The notes: generated from the letters alone by a model not told the origin. Positions 19,604 to 29,063 are shown, numbered from the stretch's first letter. The stretch: DNA of 64,000 nt from DAHUYF01 sp963789275 (GCA_963789275.1 CAWBKF010000009.1:1-64000), one strand, 5' to 3'. Made by a program: numbers and translations.

Positions 19604-21704
19604 ATGCCCGACACGGTCATCGCGGTTGAAGGCGTGACGCGCACATATCACGTCGGCGACATCGATGTTCGCGCCCTCGGCGGCGTCGATTTCACCGTCG
19701 AGCGCGGCGAGTTCGTGGCCATCATGGGGTCGTCGGGCTCCGGCAAGTCGACTCTGATGTCGATCCTCGGCTGCCTCGACCGTCCATCGACCGGCCGCTA
19801 TCTGCTCGACGGCATCGATGTCGCGAGCCTGCCGGAGCCCGAGCTCGCTCGCATCCGCAGCGAGCGGCTCGGATTTGTCTTCCAGAGCTTCAACCTGCTG
19901 TCGCGCACGAGCGCGCTGGAAAACGTGGCCCTGCCGCTGCTCTATTCGGAAGAGGGAAAGTCCGGGCGCAAGGCGCGTTTCGCCCGCGCGCAGGAGGCGT
20001 TGGACCGCCTCGGCCTCGGCGATCGCGCGGAAAACACGCCCGGTCAGCTTTCCGGCGGCCAGCAGCAACGGGTCGCGATCGCGCGGGCGCTGATCAATTC
20101 GCCGAGCCTGCTCCTTGCCGACGAGCCCACCGGCAATCTCGATACGCGTACCTCGCACGAGATCATGGAGACGCTGACGCAGCTCAATCGCGAGGAGGGC
20201 GTCACCATCGTCCTGGTGACGCACGAGCCCGATATCGCCGCTTATGCCGCTCGCACGGTGACGATGCGCGATGGCCGCATCCTCTCCGACGAGCGCAAGA
20301 CCTCCAGCCTTCCCGGGGCATCGCCCGCGGCGGCGGCGGATCTGTCGATCTTTCACCCGCATGCCGCCGCGCAAATGAGGAGCGGCGCGCCGCTGTCCTG
20401 GGCCTTCGGTGTGATGATCCTGGCCGCCGCCGTGCAAGCGCTGGCGCGCAACAAGATGCGGTCGGCGCTGACCATGCTCGGCGTCTTCATCGGCGTCGCC
20501 GCGCTGATTGCGATGGTGGCGATCGGGCAAGGCGCCAACGACGCCGTGCGCAAGCAGCTTGAAAGCCTCGGCACCGACCTGCTCGTCGTCGTTCCCGGCG
20601 CGGTGACGAGCCTGGGCGCTCGGGGCGGCGCCGGCAGCGCCTCGACCCTGACCGTCAGCGATGCCCGGGCGATTCAGCACGAGGACCAGGCCGTCGGACA
20701 GGTCGCCTATCTGATCCGCCAGAGCGGCCAGGTCGAATACGCCAGCCAGAACTGGACGACCATGGTGCAGGGGGTCACCGCCAACTATCCGCCGATCACC
20801 AATTGGCAGATTGCTTCCGGCCGCGCCATCGGCATCGAAGACCAACACAGCGCCGCGCTCGTGGCGGTTCTCGGCCAGACCGTGCTCCATCAGCTCTTTG
20901 CGCCCTCCGACAACCCGCTCGGCGCGGTCATTCTGGTCAAGGGCGTGCCCCTGCGCGTCATCGGCACGCTGGTGGCCAAAGGCCAATCGACCTACGGCCA
21001 GGATCAGGACGATCTCGTCATGGTGCCGTTCAGCACGGCCGAGACCAAAGTGCTCGGCGTGGCGGCGCCGACGCAGGCGGCAACGACAAGCGCGATCTTT
21101 CTGCCGCAGCCCAATCCTTACGGCATCCAGCCGCGTCTGACCGGCTTCGTCAACCAGATCTACGTTCAGGCCAGGGGCGCGACCCAGGTGACTGCGGCGA
21201 TCGAACAGCTGACCGCCACGCTGGTGCGCCGCCACCATATCGGGCCCGCGCGACGTCAACGACTTCGCGGTGCGCAATCTCAGCCAGATCGCCAGCGCTG
21301 CGGAGGGCAGCAGTCAGGTCATGGCGTTGCTGCTCGCGGCGGTGGCGTCGATCTCGCTCCTCGTCGGCGGCATCGGCATCATGAACATTCTGCTGGTCTC
21401 GGTGACCGAGCGCACACGCGAAATCGGCCTGCGCATGGCGATTGGCGCGCGCCGCCTGCATGTGTTGCTGCAGTTCCTCGCCGAAGCCGTGTTCTTGAGC
21501 CTGGTCGGCGGCGTGGCGGGTATCGTCTTTGGCGTCGCCGTGTCCGAGACGATCTCCGCGGTTGCGGGATGGCCGACGCCGATTTCGCCGACCGCCATCC
21601 TGGGCGGGTTCGCCTTCTCGGCCGCGGTCGGCATCTTCTTCGGCTACTATCCCGCTCGCAAGGCGTCGCGCCTCGACCCGATCGAGGCGCTGCGCTACGA
21701 GTGA
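19604..21704 (+). CDS. MacB-type ABC transporter, fused ATPase-permease (frameshifted)
   Basis: This protein has an N-terminal ATPase (Walker A GSSGSGKS, signature LSGGQQQRVAIARAL, Walker B LLLADEPTGNLD), then a first membrane span near residue 280, a large periplasmic MacB_PCD domain (about 305-520), and a C-terminal FtsX-like segment with three spans. The frame breaks near 21250, between 'RRHHIGP' and 'DVNDFAVRNLSQIAS'. With one base removed the protein is about 699 residues and ends EALRYE at 21704. It acts with the MacA-type adaptor as a mechanotransmission efflux pump that drives substrates from the periplasm outward. The last bases overlap the convergent peptidase gene. Confidence 0.88.
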
Positions 21705-23041
21705 GATGCGCGGGAGGAAGCTTCGGCCGGCTCCGCCGGCGCCAGCAGCCCGGCTCCGAGCAGCGCGTCCGCCGCCGCGCGGATGACGGCGAACGGCATG
21801 CCGGCCCGCTCGGCAGTGTCGAGCAGCGAGTGCTTGCCGTCGGCGAGGTTCAGCACCCAGAGCAGCGCCATCTGATCGAAGCCGCCGGCCTCTTTCTGCC
21901 CGCCGATCGGCCGGTAGAGGCCGCGCTTGCCGAGCTGCGGCTCGCCTTTCGGGCTGAGGTTCAGATAGGTCGCGTCGCCTTCGATGACATCGACGATGCG
22001 CGTCAGCGCCTCGAGCGCGCCGGTGAGCGCCGCCGGAGTGATGAAGCCGAGATTGTCGGCCGAGGTGTGGTATTCCGGGAAGGTGCCGTTGGGCGAGCGC
22101 ATCAGGCAGCCCACCGGCATGTCGAATCCGGGCGAGCAATATTGCCGCTCGTCATAGCCATAAGGGATGAAGGGCTGAACGCGATAGGGCTCGCCGCTCG
22201 CCTGCAGCACATGGGCGGCGATGCGGTCGATGGCGGCGTTGCCGCGTCGGCTCTGCTTGTAGGTGAAGGCGGCGCCGTCGCCGAGGCAGCTCAACACCAG
22301 TCCATGCGTCACTAGCGGGACCCGCCCCTCATTGGCGGCGAGCCAGGCCAGCGAGCCGATCGTGCCGGGGATGAAGAGGAAGCGGTAGGTGAACCGCCGG
22401 TGCTGCCGCGCCATCAGCCGGCGGGCCAGCATCACCGCCACCGCGATCCCCGAGAGGTTGTCGTTGGCGAGCGAGGGGTGGCAGGAATGGCAGGAGATCA
22501 ACATCTCCTCTGCCTGCGCGCCGGGCAGCACCAACTCGCCATAGGTGAGGTGGCCCGGCGCCAGCGTCGTGTCGATGACGACGCGGTAGCGCTCATCGGT
22601 CAGCCGCTCCGCCTGGCGCTGGCTCAGGCAAAAGCCCCAATTCTCGCTGTAATAGCTGGTCCGGTAGGGAACCCAGTCCGGCGTCTCCGGCAGAGTGTGG
22701 AGATGGCGGCGCAGCTCGTCCCGCTCGACGATGCGGTCGACCGGCACGCTGTATTGCAGGATATGCAGGTTGGACGCCGCGAAATCGACCACGCGCCGGC
22801 CGTCGAGCGTGGCGATATAGGCCTGCCGCACGTTCCATTCGCGCGGTACCGTCCAGTCGAAGACCTGCGTGCCCGACGGCACCTCGGTGAGGCGGAGCGG
22901 AATCTCCTGGGCGATGAGACCCAGGCTCTGCCGCAGCCCGTCGCCGGTGATGCTGCGACAGATCGGGTAGAGCGCTTCGATGAGGCGGGTCATGGCGGCG
23001 GGCTCGTCGCCTGCTCCGGGCCGCGCCTTATCTCCGTCCAA
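21695..23041 (-). CDS. DUF4910-type aminopeptidase-like protein (M28-related)
   Basis: This 448-residue protein has the DUF4910 and DUF2172 architecture, a zinc aminopeptidase-like fold inserted with a small domain. Likely zinc ligands are in SCHSCHPSLANDNLSG (His and Asp) and in the later YHTSADN. The stretch YGYDERQYCSPGFDMP is also conserved. The C-terminal 80 residues (after 'KRGLYRPIGG') look like a winged-helix domain. The TTG start at 23041 is supported by GGAGG nine bases upstream; an internal ATG at 22993 is possible. Its substrate is not known. Members often occur in surface polysaccharide or secondary metabolite loci, but nothing of that kind is seen here. Confidence 0.8.
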   Translation of the reverse strand: MDGDKARPGAGDEPAAMTRLIEALYPICRSITGDGLRQSLGLIAQEIPLRLTEVPSGTQVFDWTVPREWNVRQAYIATLDGRRVVDFAASNLHILQYSVPVDRIVERDELRRHLHTLPETPDWVPYRTSYYSENWGFCLSQRQAERLTDERYRVVIDTTLAPGHLTYGELVLPGAQAEEMLISCHSCHPSLANDNLSGIAVAVMLARRLMARQHRRFTYRFLFIPGTIGSLAWLAANEGRVPLVTHGLVLSCLGDGAAFTYKQSRRGNAAIDRIAAHVLQASGEPYRVQPFIPYGYDERQYCSPGFDMPVGCLMRSPNGTFPEYHTSADNLGFITPAALTGALEALTRIVDVIEGDATYLNLSPKGEPQLGKRGLYRPIGGQKEAGGFDQMALLWVLNLADGKHSLLDTAERAGMPFAVIRAAADALLGAGLLAPAEPAEASSRASHS

Positions 23042-23104
23042 CTTCCTGCACCTCCGCCCGATCGCCAGACGAACGGCCTCGCCCGCCGGCGGTTCCCGCC
23101 GCGC

Positions 23105-23133
23105 TTTTGTGCCGCCCCGGCAAGGGATATACT
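23105..23133 (+). promoter_or_regulatory. Candidate sigma-70 type promoter for the universal stress gene
   Basis: TATACT at 23128-23133 is a good -10 element in an otherwise GC-rich gap, and TTTTGT at 23105-23110 is a weak -35 at a spacing of 17. It lies about 50 bases before the stress-protein start. Confidence 0.35.
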
Positions 23134-23184
23134 AGGAAAAAACCGAAGTGGCCCCCGGAGGCTGCTGGGACAGGCGAGGTGGGC

Positions 23185-24027
23185 ATGAGGACTGTGTTGA
23201 CGGTGGTCGGCGACGGCACCGCTACGTCGCTGCTCGAGACAGCGTTGCTGGTCGCCCGGCGCTTCAACAGCCGAATCACCGGCTTGAACGCGCTGACCGC
23301 CGAATATGCCGTGGTGTTCGGCGGCGAAATGGGCTTCTCGATCTCCTCGGAGGTCGACCGGACCCTGGAGCGCGAGGGCCAGGACCGGCGCGAGCAGGCG
23401 CGGGCGCTGTTCACCTCCTTCATGCGCCAGCAGGGCGTGCCGCTGGGGCCGGCATCGGGCGAGGGGCCCAGCGCCGAATGGCGCGAGGAGGCCGGGCGGC
23501 AGAACGCCGTGGTCGGCGCGCTCGGCCGCGTTTTCGATCTCATCACCGTCGAGCGCCCCGCCAAGCTCGCTTCGCTGGCCGAGGCGACGCTCGAGGATGC
23601 GCTGTTCGAGAGCGGCCGGCCGGTGTTGATGGCGCCCCCGGTGCCGCTCGCCACGATCGGCGAGCGCGTGCTGGTGGCCTGGAACGGCAGCACCGAAACG
23701 GCGCGCACCGTAGCCTTCGCCATGCCCTTCCTGACGCGCGCCAAGAGCGTGCAGGTGGTGAGCGTCGAGGGCGGCATGACCCCGGGGCCCTCGAGCGAGG
23801 ATCTCGCCCAGACACTGGCGCGCCACGGCATCGCCAGCCTTGCCCGCCATGTGGCGCCGCGCGACCGCACCACCGGCCAGGTCTTCCTCGACGAGGCCAA
23901 GGCGATCGGCGCCGACCTCCTGGTCAAGGGCGCTTATACCCAGAGCCGGTTGCGCCAGATGATCTTCGGCGGTGCCACCCGCCATATCATCATGGAAGCA
24001 ACCATGCCGGTCATACTCGCGCATTAG
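23185..24027 (+). CDS. Universal stress protein, tandem Usp domains
   Basis: This 280-residue cytoplasmic protein has two UspA-like domains (about 1-145 and 150-280). The second carries the ATP-binding style ending with KGAYTQSRLRQMIFGG, then a short helix and VILAH. The first domain lacks an obvious nucleotide loop, as is common in tandem Usp proteins. I used the ATG at 23185 (MRTVLTVVGDG), which gives the proper first beta strand. Upstream codons would add an unrelated tail. Usp proteins help survival in starvation and respiratory stress. It is followed by a small highly charged gene. Confidence 0.9.
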   Translation: MRTVLTVVGDGTATSLLETALLVARRFNSRITGLNALTAEYAVVFGGEMGFSISSEVDRTLEREGQDRREQARALFTSFMRQQGVPLGPASGEGPSAEWREEAGRQNAVVGALGRVFDLITVERPAKLASLAEATLEDALFESGRPVLMAPPVPLATIGERVLVAWNGSTETARTVAFAMPFLTRAKSVQVVSVEGGMTPGPSSEDLAQTLARHGIASLARHVAPRDRTTGQVFLDEAKAIGADLLVKGAYTQSRLRQMIFGGATRHIIMEATMPVILAH

Positions 24028-24103
24028 GAGAAATCCGGCGCGGCCGGACGCGGAACCGGGGCGAAGACGTCCTGTTTGCAAGTGAGGCAGACAGGAGATC
24101 CAG

Positions 24104-24331
24104 ATGGCTGAGAAGACCGGCAAAACCCAGCAGAACGAAGGCGAGGGCAATCGCACCGCTGCACGCGCGTTCAACGAGGCAGAGCAACGCTTCGTCCGCT
24201 CCGGCAAGGTCGAGGAAAAGGCCAAGGAGGCGGAGAAAGCCTATGAGGGCAAGGAAGGCGAGGCGCTGCGCGCGGCCGAGCTCATCGGCAAGCGGCACGC
24301 GAAAGGCGAGGATCCCGAGATCAAGCGCTAG
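24104..24331 (+). CDS. Small, highly charged hypothetical protein
   Basis: This 75-residue hydrophilic protein is rich in Glu, Lys, Arg and Ala, with no membrane segment or cysteine, and is probably helical. ACAGGAGATCC provides a good ribosome binding site. I do not recognise a named family with certainty. Similar small charged proteins accompany stress genes in alphaproteobacteria, and the position 76 bases after the universal stress gene suggests joint expression. A perfect hairpin follows the stop at once, so this is probably the last gene of the unit. Confidence 0.75.
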   Translation: MAEKTGKTQQNEGEGNRTAARAFNEAEQRFVRSGKVEEKAKEAEKAYEGKEGEALRAAELIGKRHAKGEDPEIKR

Positions 24332-24333
24332 AG

Positions 24334-24388
24334 AAACTCCCATAGGGAGTTTGTCCGCGGCGGCGGCGCGCGAGCGCTCTTGCGCTCG
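24334..24388. repeat. Composite hairpin repeat, copy 1 (also acts as possible terminator)
   Basis: AAACTCCC (24334-24341) and GGGAGTTT (24345-24352) form a perfect 8-base stem around ATA directly after the small gene. A GC-rich linker follows, then a second hairpin CGAGCGC/GCGCTCG (24371-24388). The same arrangement, in opposite orientation, with the same hairpin and linker but a different second stem, occurs at 42751-42806. The element is therefore a dispersed repeat. Confidence 0.65.
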
Positions 24389-24475
24389 TCGGGGGTCTGG
24401 ACAGCCCTAGCCGCCATTGCCGCGCCCGCCCGCCACCCGCTAGGCTCAACCCCCTAGCAATGACGGGTGGGGGCG

Positions 24476-26191
24476 ATGGCGGAGAGCGTGGCGAGCTGGC
24501 CCTGGCTCAAGGCCTATCCGCCGGACATCGATTGGCACGCGCGCTTTGCCGACGAGCCGCTCTACCGCCTGCTTGAGGACAGCGTCCAGCGTTACGGCGA
24601 CCGTCCCTGCCTCGACTTCCTGGGCAAGGGCTACAGCTATGCCGAAATCGGCGCGCTGACCCGCCGCGCCGCCAAGGGCTTTGCCGAGCTCGGGGTCAAG
24701 AAGGGGACGCGCGTCGGGCTGATGCTGCCCAACTGTCCTTATTACATCATCGCCTATTATGCCGTCCTGGCGATCGGCGGCACGGTGGTGAATCTGAACC
24801 CGCTCTACGCGCCGCCGGAGGTCCGCCACTTGGTCGAGGATGCCGGGGTCGAGGTGATGCTGATCCTCGATCTCAAGGCGCATTATGCGTTGCTGGCGCC
24901 GCTGCTCGGCGCCTCCGGCATCCGCAAGATCGTGCTCTGCCCGATGGCGGATATTCTGCCCTTCGCCAAGAGCGCGCTCTATCGCCTGCTGAAGCGCGCC
25001 GACATGGCCCGCGCGCCGCGCGACGGCGCCCATCTCACCTTTGCCCAGCTCATCGCCAATGACGGCGCCATCGCGCCGGCGCCGATCGACCCCGAGCGCG
25101 ATCTCGCGGTGCTGCAATACACCGGCGGCACCACTGGCGTACCCAAGGGTGCGATGCTCACCCATCGCAATCTCGTCACCAATGCGCGCCAATGCCTTGC
25201 CTGGTTCCCCGATGTCGAGCCCGGGCGCGAGCGCATCCTGGCGGTGCTGCCGTTCTTCCACGTCTTCGCCATGACGGTGGCGATGAATTTCGGCATCGCC
25301 TCGGGCGCCGAGATCATTCTGCTGCCGCGCTTTGAGATCAAGACACTGCTCGCCGCCATCCGCCGCAAGCGCCCGACCACCATGCCCGGCGTGCCGACGC
25401 TGTTCACCGCGATCTACGCCGATCCCGCCGCCGCCAAGGTCGATCTCACCTCGATCAAATCCTGCATTTCCGGCGGCGCGCCGCTGCCGCTCGAGGTGAA
25501 GCACAAATTCGAGGCGGCGACGCGCTGCACGGTGGTTGAAGGCTATGGCCTGTCCGAGACCTCGCCGGTTGTCGCCTGCAATCCGCTGCGCGGCGTCAAC
25601 AAGCCGGGCTCGGTCGGGCTGCCCGTGCCCGGCACCATCATCGAGATCGCCTCGCTCGACGATCCCGCCCAGCTGGCGCCGGCCGGCGAGCGCGGCGAGG
25701 TGGTGGTGCGCGGGCCGCAGGTGATGGCGGGGTATTGGCGCAAGCCCCAGGCGACCGCAGACGTGCTGAGCGAAGGCAGGCTGCGCACCGGCGATGTGGG
25801 GTATCTCGACCCCGAGGGCTATCTCTTTCTCGTCGACCGCCTCAAGGACATCATCATCGCCGGTGGCTACAAGATCTATCCGCGCAATGTCGAGGAGGCG
25901 ATCTATCAGTATCCCAAGGTCGCCGAATGCATCGTCCTTTCGGTCGCCGACGCCTATCGCGGCCAGACGGTGAAGGCCTATGTCGCGCCGGTGGCCGGCG
26001 CCAGTATCGACGAGGCGGAGCTGCGCGCCTTCCTGAAGGACAAGCTGTCGCCGATCGAGATGCCGAAGCTGTTCGAGTTCCGCGCCAGCCTGCCCAAGAC
26101 GCTGATCGGCAAGCCGTCGAAAAAGGCGCTGGCCGAGGAGGAGGCGCGCCGCGCTGCCGGCCTGCCGGCGGAGCCGCCGCCTTTACCGTAA
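24476..26191 (+). CDS. Long-chain fatty acyl-CoA ligase (FadD-like, AMP-forming)
   Basis: This ligase of about 571 residues activates carboxylic acids, probably long-chain fatty acids, to acyl-CoA through an acyl-adenylate. The adenylate-forming superfamily motifs are clear: YTGGTTGVPKG (phosphate loop), GYGLSETSP, and the RTGDVGYLDPEG and DRLKDIIIAGGYKIYP hinge region. The conserved lysine near IGKPSKKAL is at the C-terminal end. A GTG nine bases upstream is an alternative start, but the ATG at 24476 has the better-placed GGGTGGGGG. It stands alone but fits with the beta-oxidation operon 3 kb downstream. Chain-length preference cannot be read. Confidence 0.92.
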   Translation: MAESVASWPWLKAYPPDIDWHARFADEPLYRLLEDSVQRYGDRPCLDFLGKGYSYAEIGALTRRAAKGFAELGVKKGTRVGLMLPNCPYYIIAYYAVLAIGGTVVNLNPLYAPPEVRHLVEDAGVEVMLILDLKAHYALLAPLLGASGIRKIVLCPMADILPFAKSALYRLLKRADMARAPRDGAHLTFAQLIANDGAIAPAPIDPERDLAVLQYTGGTTGVPKGAMLTHRNLVTNARQCLAWFPDVEPGRERILAVLPFFHVFAMTVAMNFGIASGAEIILLPRFEIKTLLAAIRRKRPTTMPGVPTLFTAIYADPAAAKVDLTSIKSCISGGAPLPLEVKHKFEAATRCTVVEGYGLSETSPVVACNPLRGVNKPGSVGLPVPGTIIEIASLDDPAQLAPAGERGEVVVRGPQVMAGYWRKPQATADVLSEGRLRTGDVGYLDPEGYLFLVDRLKDIIIAGGYKIYPRNVEEAIYQYPKVAECIVLSVADAYRGQTVKAYVAPVAGASIDEAELRAFLKDKLSPIEMPKLFEFRASLPKTLIGKPSKKALAEEEARRAAGLPAEPPPLP

Positions 26192-26371
26192 GGCCGGGCG
26201 GGTTCTGCGGCGTATCGACATCTGAATCCTCGACGGATCGGACCACGGATAACGAGGTTGCCGGACTGTCTCTGGCAGTCGCCACATTGGCGAAATCTTC
26301 ATGTTTCTTCGGAAAGATAAGCGGCAGGAACGAGTCCTTCGAGCTGATCCGCCGATAGGGAGACGGCGACC

Positions 26372-26695
26372 ATGCCCAATCGTCACCGCTCACCCTGGTT
26401 ACCGGCGTTGCTCCTGCTTCTAGGCAGCGCTCTCGGCACTGCCTGGCTCGGACTGCGTCCGGCCGACACCGTGGGGGCGCCGGTCGCTGCCATCTTCCCG
26501 CTCTGGTGGAATGCCGAGCGTAGCTTCGCCGCCGCAGCGTCCACCGGCGGCGCTATCGTCCGCACGGGTGCGTGGCCGAACATTCTCGTCGTCACCGCGG
26601 CCGATGGCGAGCTGCCGCGCCGCCTGCGCGAGGCCGGCGCCTGGCTCCTCGTCAATCCGACCGCGCTCGACGGCTGCTTCAAGGAACGATCATGA
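26372..26695 (+). CDS. Small single-span protein coupled to the chemoreceptor gene
   Basis: This 107-residue protein has one N-terminal hydrophobic segment (about 9-29), which is either a signal-anchor or signal peptide. A short extracytoplasmic domain follows, ending VVTAADGELPRRLREAGAWLL and a single Cys near the C-terminus (LDGCFKERS). GGGAG precedes the ATG. Its last codon overlaps the start of the chemoreceptor (ATGA at 26692-26695), so the two are made together. I do not recognise a function. Inference: an accessory or sensory subunit for the receptor. Confidence 0.75.
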   Translation: MPNRHRSPWLPALLLLLGSALGTAWLGLRPADTVGAPVAAIFPLWWNAERSFAAAASTGGAIVRTGAWPNILVVTAADGELPRRLREAGAWLLVNPTALDGCFKERS

Positions 26696-28164
26696 CAGAC
26701 ATCAACGATGGCGGCCTCGACAACCTGCGCAATCTCGCGACCAGGGGGCTTGTGATCTTTCTGTGGCTCCATGTCCCGTTCAACCTTGCCGTCGCCCTCG
26801 CCGTCGGGAGTGGCTGGGTGATGCCGGCGGTAATCGCGGTGGTGCTCGCCGGCGCCGCGACGCTGTCGTGGCGGGTCGCGGGCAGCGTCCTGTCGACCCG
26901 GCTGATCGTCGCTGTCGCCCTCGTCGGCATGGTCTCGCTGCTGCTCTCCGAGATGGCGGGGCAACCGTGGCAGCTCGACATCCACATGTATTTCTTCGCC
27001 GCGCTCGCGGTTCTGGCGGTCTATTGCGACCCGCTCGTCCTCGTCATGGCGGCGACCGCGACCGCGGTGCATCACCTCCTCCTCAACTTCGTTCTGCCCG
27101 CCGCGATCTATCCCGGCGGCGCCGATTTCGGACGCGTTGTCCTCCACGCGGTGGTGGTCGTGATGGAGACAGCGGTGCTGGTGTGGCTCACCCATCAGCT
27201 CGTTCTGCTGTTCCGCCGCTCGAGCGAGAAAGAAGCCGAGGTCAAGCTTGCGCGGACCGCCGAGGCGCGCGCGCAGGCCGAGCGCGCCGAAGCCGAGAAG
27301 CACTTGGAAGAGGCAAGGGGGATCGCTCGGCACGAGCTGGCGGATGCCGTCGAGGCGAATGTCCAGGCTCTGGTCGGCGCCGTAACGACCGCTGCCGCCG
27401 AGATGCGGCGCACGGCCGAAGGGCTTTCCAGCCTCGCCGATGAAACCGTGCGTCAGACGAGTTCCGTCGCTACCGCGTCGCAGGAAACCGCCGCGAACGT
27501 CCAGTCGGTCGCCGGCGCCGCGGAAGAGCTTTCGGCCTCCGTCGCCGACATAACCCGGCAGGTCGCGCACGCGACCGGCGTCGCCGGCAAGGCGGTGAGC
27601 GAGACCGAGGCGACCAACGAAACCGTGAAGCAGCTTGCCGCGGCCGCTCTTCGCATCGGCGAGGTCGTTCAGCTCATCAACAGCATCGCCAGTCAAACCA
27701 ATCTCCTCGCCCTCAATGCCACGATCGAGGCAGCACGGGCCGGCGAGGCCGGCAAGGGCTTTGCCGTCGTCGCCTCCGAGGTCAAGATCCTGGCGACGCA
27801 GACCGCGAAAGCAACCGACGAGATCCAATCGCAGGTCGCGGCGATCCAGGACCGGACCAACAAGGCGGTAAGCGCCATCGGCGTCGTCGCCGGCATCATC
27901 GGCGAGATCAGCACCATCACCGGCTCGGTCGCTTCTTCGGTCGAGCAGCAGGGCGATGCGACGCGCGAGATCGCCGGCAGCGCCGATCGCGCCGCCGAGG
28001 GAACCGTGCAGATCTCGACCAGCATCGACGGCCTATCGCGGATGGCGGGGACGACGGGCGGGGTGGCGGCGAAGGCTCTGGCGGCGGCGAACGAGCTGTC
28101 GACGCGCTGCCAGTCGCTGACGGCAGATATTCGTCAATTCGTCGAGAAGATCCGCGCGGCCTGA
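26692..28164 (+). CDS. Methyl-accepting chemotaxis protein with polytopic membrane N-terminus
   Basis: This 490-residue chemoreceptor has a polytopic N-terminal module (about 15-185, roughly six spans) instead of a periplasmic ligand domain. It is followed by a short coiled coil (about 185-225) and a signalling domain with the conserved hairpin tip (SIASQTNLLALNATIEAARA). No canonical HAMP domain is evident. The membrane module holds several histidines at or near span ends: DIHMYFF, AVHHLLLNF and VLHAVVVV. The ATG at 26692 overlaps the stop of the small upstream gene. It should relay a membrane-sensed signal (perhaps redox, energy state or a hydrophobic ligand) to CheA, but no che genes lie in the window. 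Confidence 0.9.
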   Translation: MTDINDGGLDNLRNLATRGLVIFLWLHVPFNLAVALAVGSGWVMPAVIAVVLAGAATLSWRVAGSVLSTRLIVAVALVGMVSLLLSEMAGQPWQLDIHMYFFAALAVLAVYCDPLVLVMAATATAVHHLLLNFVLPAAIYPGGADFGRVVLHAVVVVMETAVLVWLTHQLVLLFRRSSEKEAEVKLARTAEARAQAERAEAEKHLEEARGIARHELADAVEANVQALVGAVTTAAAEMRRTAEGLSSLADETVRQTSSVATASQETAANVQSVAGAAEELSASVADITRQVAHATGVAGKAVSETEATNETVKQLAAAALRIGEVVQLINSIASQTNLLALNATIEAARAGEAGKGFAVVASEVKILATQTAKATDEIQSQVAAIQDRTNKAVSAIGVVAGIIGEISTITGSVASSVEQQGDATREIAGSADRAAEGTVQISTSIDGLSRMAGTTGGVAAKALAAANELSTRCQSLTADIRQFVEKIRAA

Positions 28165-28176
28165 CAGGATCGCAAG

Positions 28177-28192
28177 CCCGGCGGCGGCCGGG
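28177..28192. terminator. Weak hairpin after the chemoreceptor gene
   Basis: CCCGGC (28177-28182) and GCCGGG (28187-28192) form a 6-base stem with a GGCG loop 12 bases after the chemoreceptor stop, followed by TCATTT. It is a plausible but weak terminator. The remaining gap to 28358 shows no gene. Confidence 0.35.
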
Positions 28193-28358
28193 TCATTTCG
28201 ACGCCCGGCGGCCGAGAGCACGGAGCACGCCCTTTCTCGCCCGCTGATCGATCGGCTGTCGGTCCTCAAGCCGCACCTCGACTGGAGACAGGCGCGTCCG
28301 GCGGCCGCGCTGGACGTGGTCGCCGCGGCAATGCGACAATACCCCAAAGGGGTCCAGC

Positions 28359-29063
28359 TTGCCGAACTCGCCGGAGACATCGCGTGACGACGCCAGCCGC
28401 CTGCTGCGGCGCTGCTCGCTCTTTGCCGGGATCGACGAAGGGGCGCTGCGGCTGGTGGCAGGGCATGCCCATCGCCGGCGCTTTACCGCCGGCGAGGTCA
28501 TCTTCCGCGTCGGCTCGCCTGGGCAGAGCATGATGGCGGTGCTGGGCGGCACGGTGCGCATCACCGCCCCGTCGGCGGATGGCAAGGAGATCGTCCTCGC
28601 CGATCTCGGTAGCGGCGAGGTATTCGGCGAAATGGCGCTCCTCGACGGCCGCGAGCGCAGCGCCGACGCCGCCGCGCTGACCAATTGCGACCTGCTGGTA
28701 GTCGAGCGCCGCGACATGCTGACGGTGCTCGAGCGCCATCCCGTGGTCGCCATCAAGCTGCTTGAAGTGCTGTGCGAGCGGCTGCGCCGCACCGACCAGC
28801 AGATCGGCGAGATCGCCTTTCTCGGCCTGCCGACGCGCCTTGCCAAGGCGCTGCTGCGCCTCGGCGGCGGCGCACCGCAAGCCAAGATGGCGCTGTCGCA
28901 GCGCGAGCTCGGAACAATGATTGGTGGTACTCGCGAAAGCGTCAATCGCTGCCTGCGGGAATGGCAGCGACGCGGCTTCATCCAGCTCGAGGAAGGCTGG
29001 ATCATCCTGCGCAACTCCGCCGCCCTTGAAGAGATCGGCCGCGGCAACAGCAAGGAAGCCTGA
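28359..29063 (+). CDS. Crp/Fnr family transcriptional regulator
   Basis: This 234-residue regulator has an N-terminal cyclic-nucleotide-binding-like beta roll (about 15-130, with FGEMALLDGRERSADA matching the phosphate-binding cassette) and a C-terminal winged helix (LSQRELGTMIGGTRESVNRC). The cassette resembles cAMP-type sensors. The N-terminal cysteine cluster of FNR is absent, so oxygen sensing through an iron-sulfur centre is unlikely. The start is the TTG at 28359, with AGGGG seven bases upstream; no better ATG lies in frame. The recognition helix R-E-S-V-N-R is compatible with a TTGA...TCAA half-site such as that at 18243, which is inference. Confidence 0.88.
   Translation: MPNSPETSRDDASRLLRRCSLFAGIDEGALRLVAGHAHRRRFTAGEVIFRVGSPGQSMMAVLGGTVRITAPSADGKEIVLADLGSGEVFGEMALLDGRERSADAAALTNCDLLVVERRDMLTVLERHPVVAIKLLEVLCERLRRTDQQIGEIAFLGLPTRLAKALLRLGGGAPQAKMALSQRELGTMIGGTRESVNRCLREWQRRGFIQLEEGWIILRNSAALEEIGRGNSKEA

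Noticed and set aside
26350..26362. GCCGATAG resembling a flagellar sigma-28 -10 element before the chemoreceptor unit
   Set aside because: No TAAA-type -35 lies at the required spacing of about 15 bases, so the match is probably chance.
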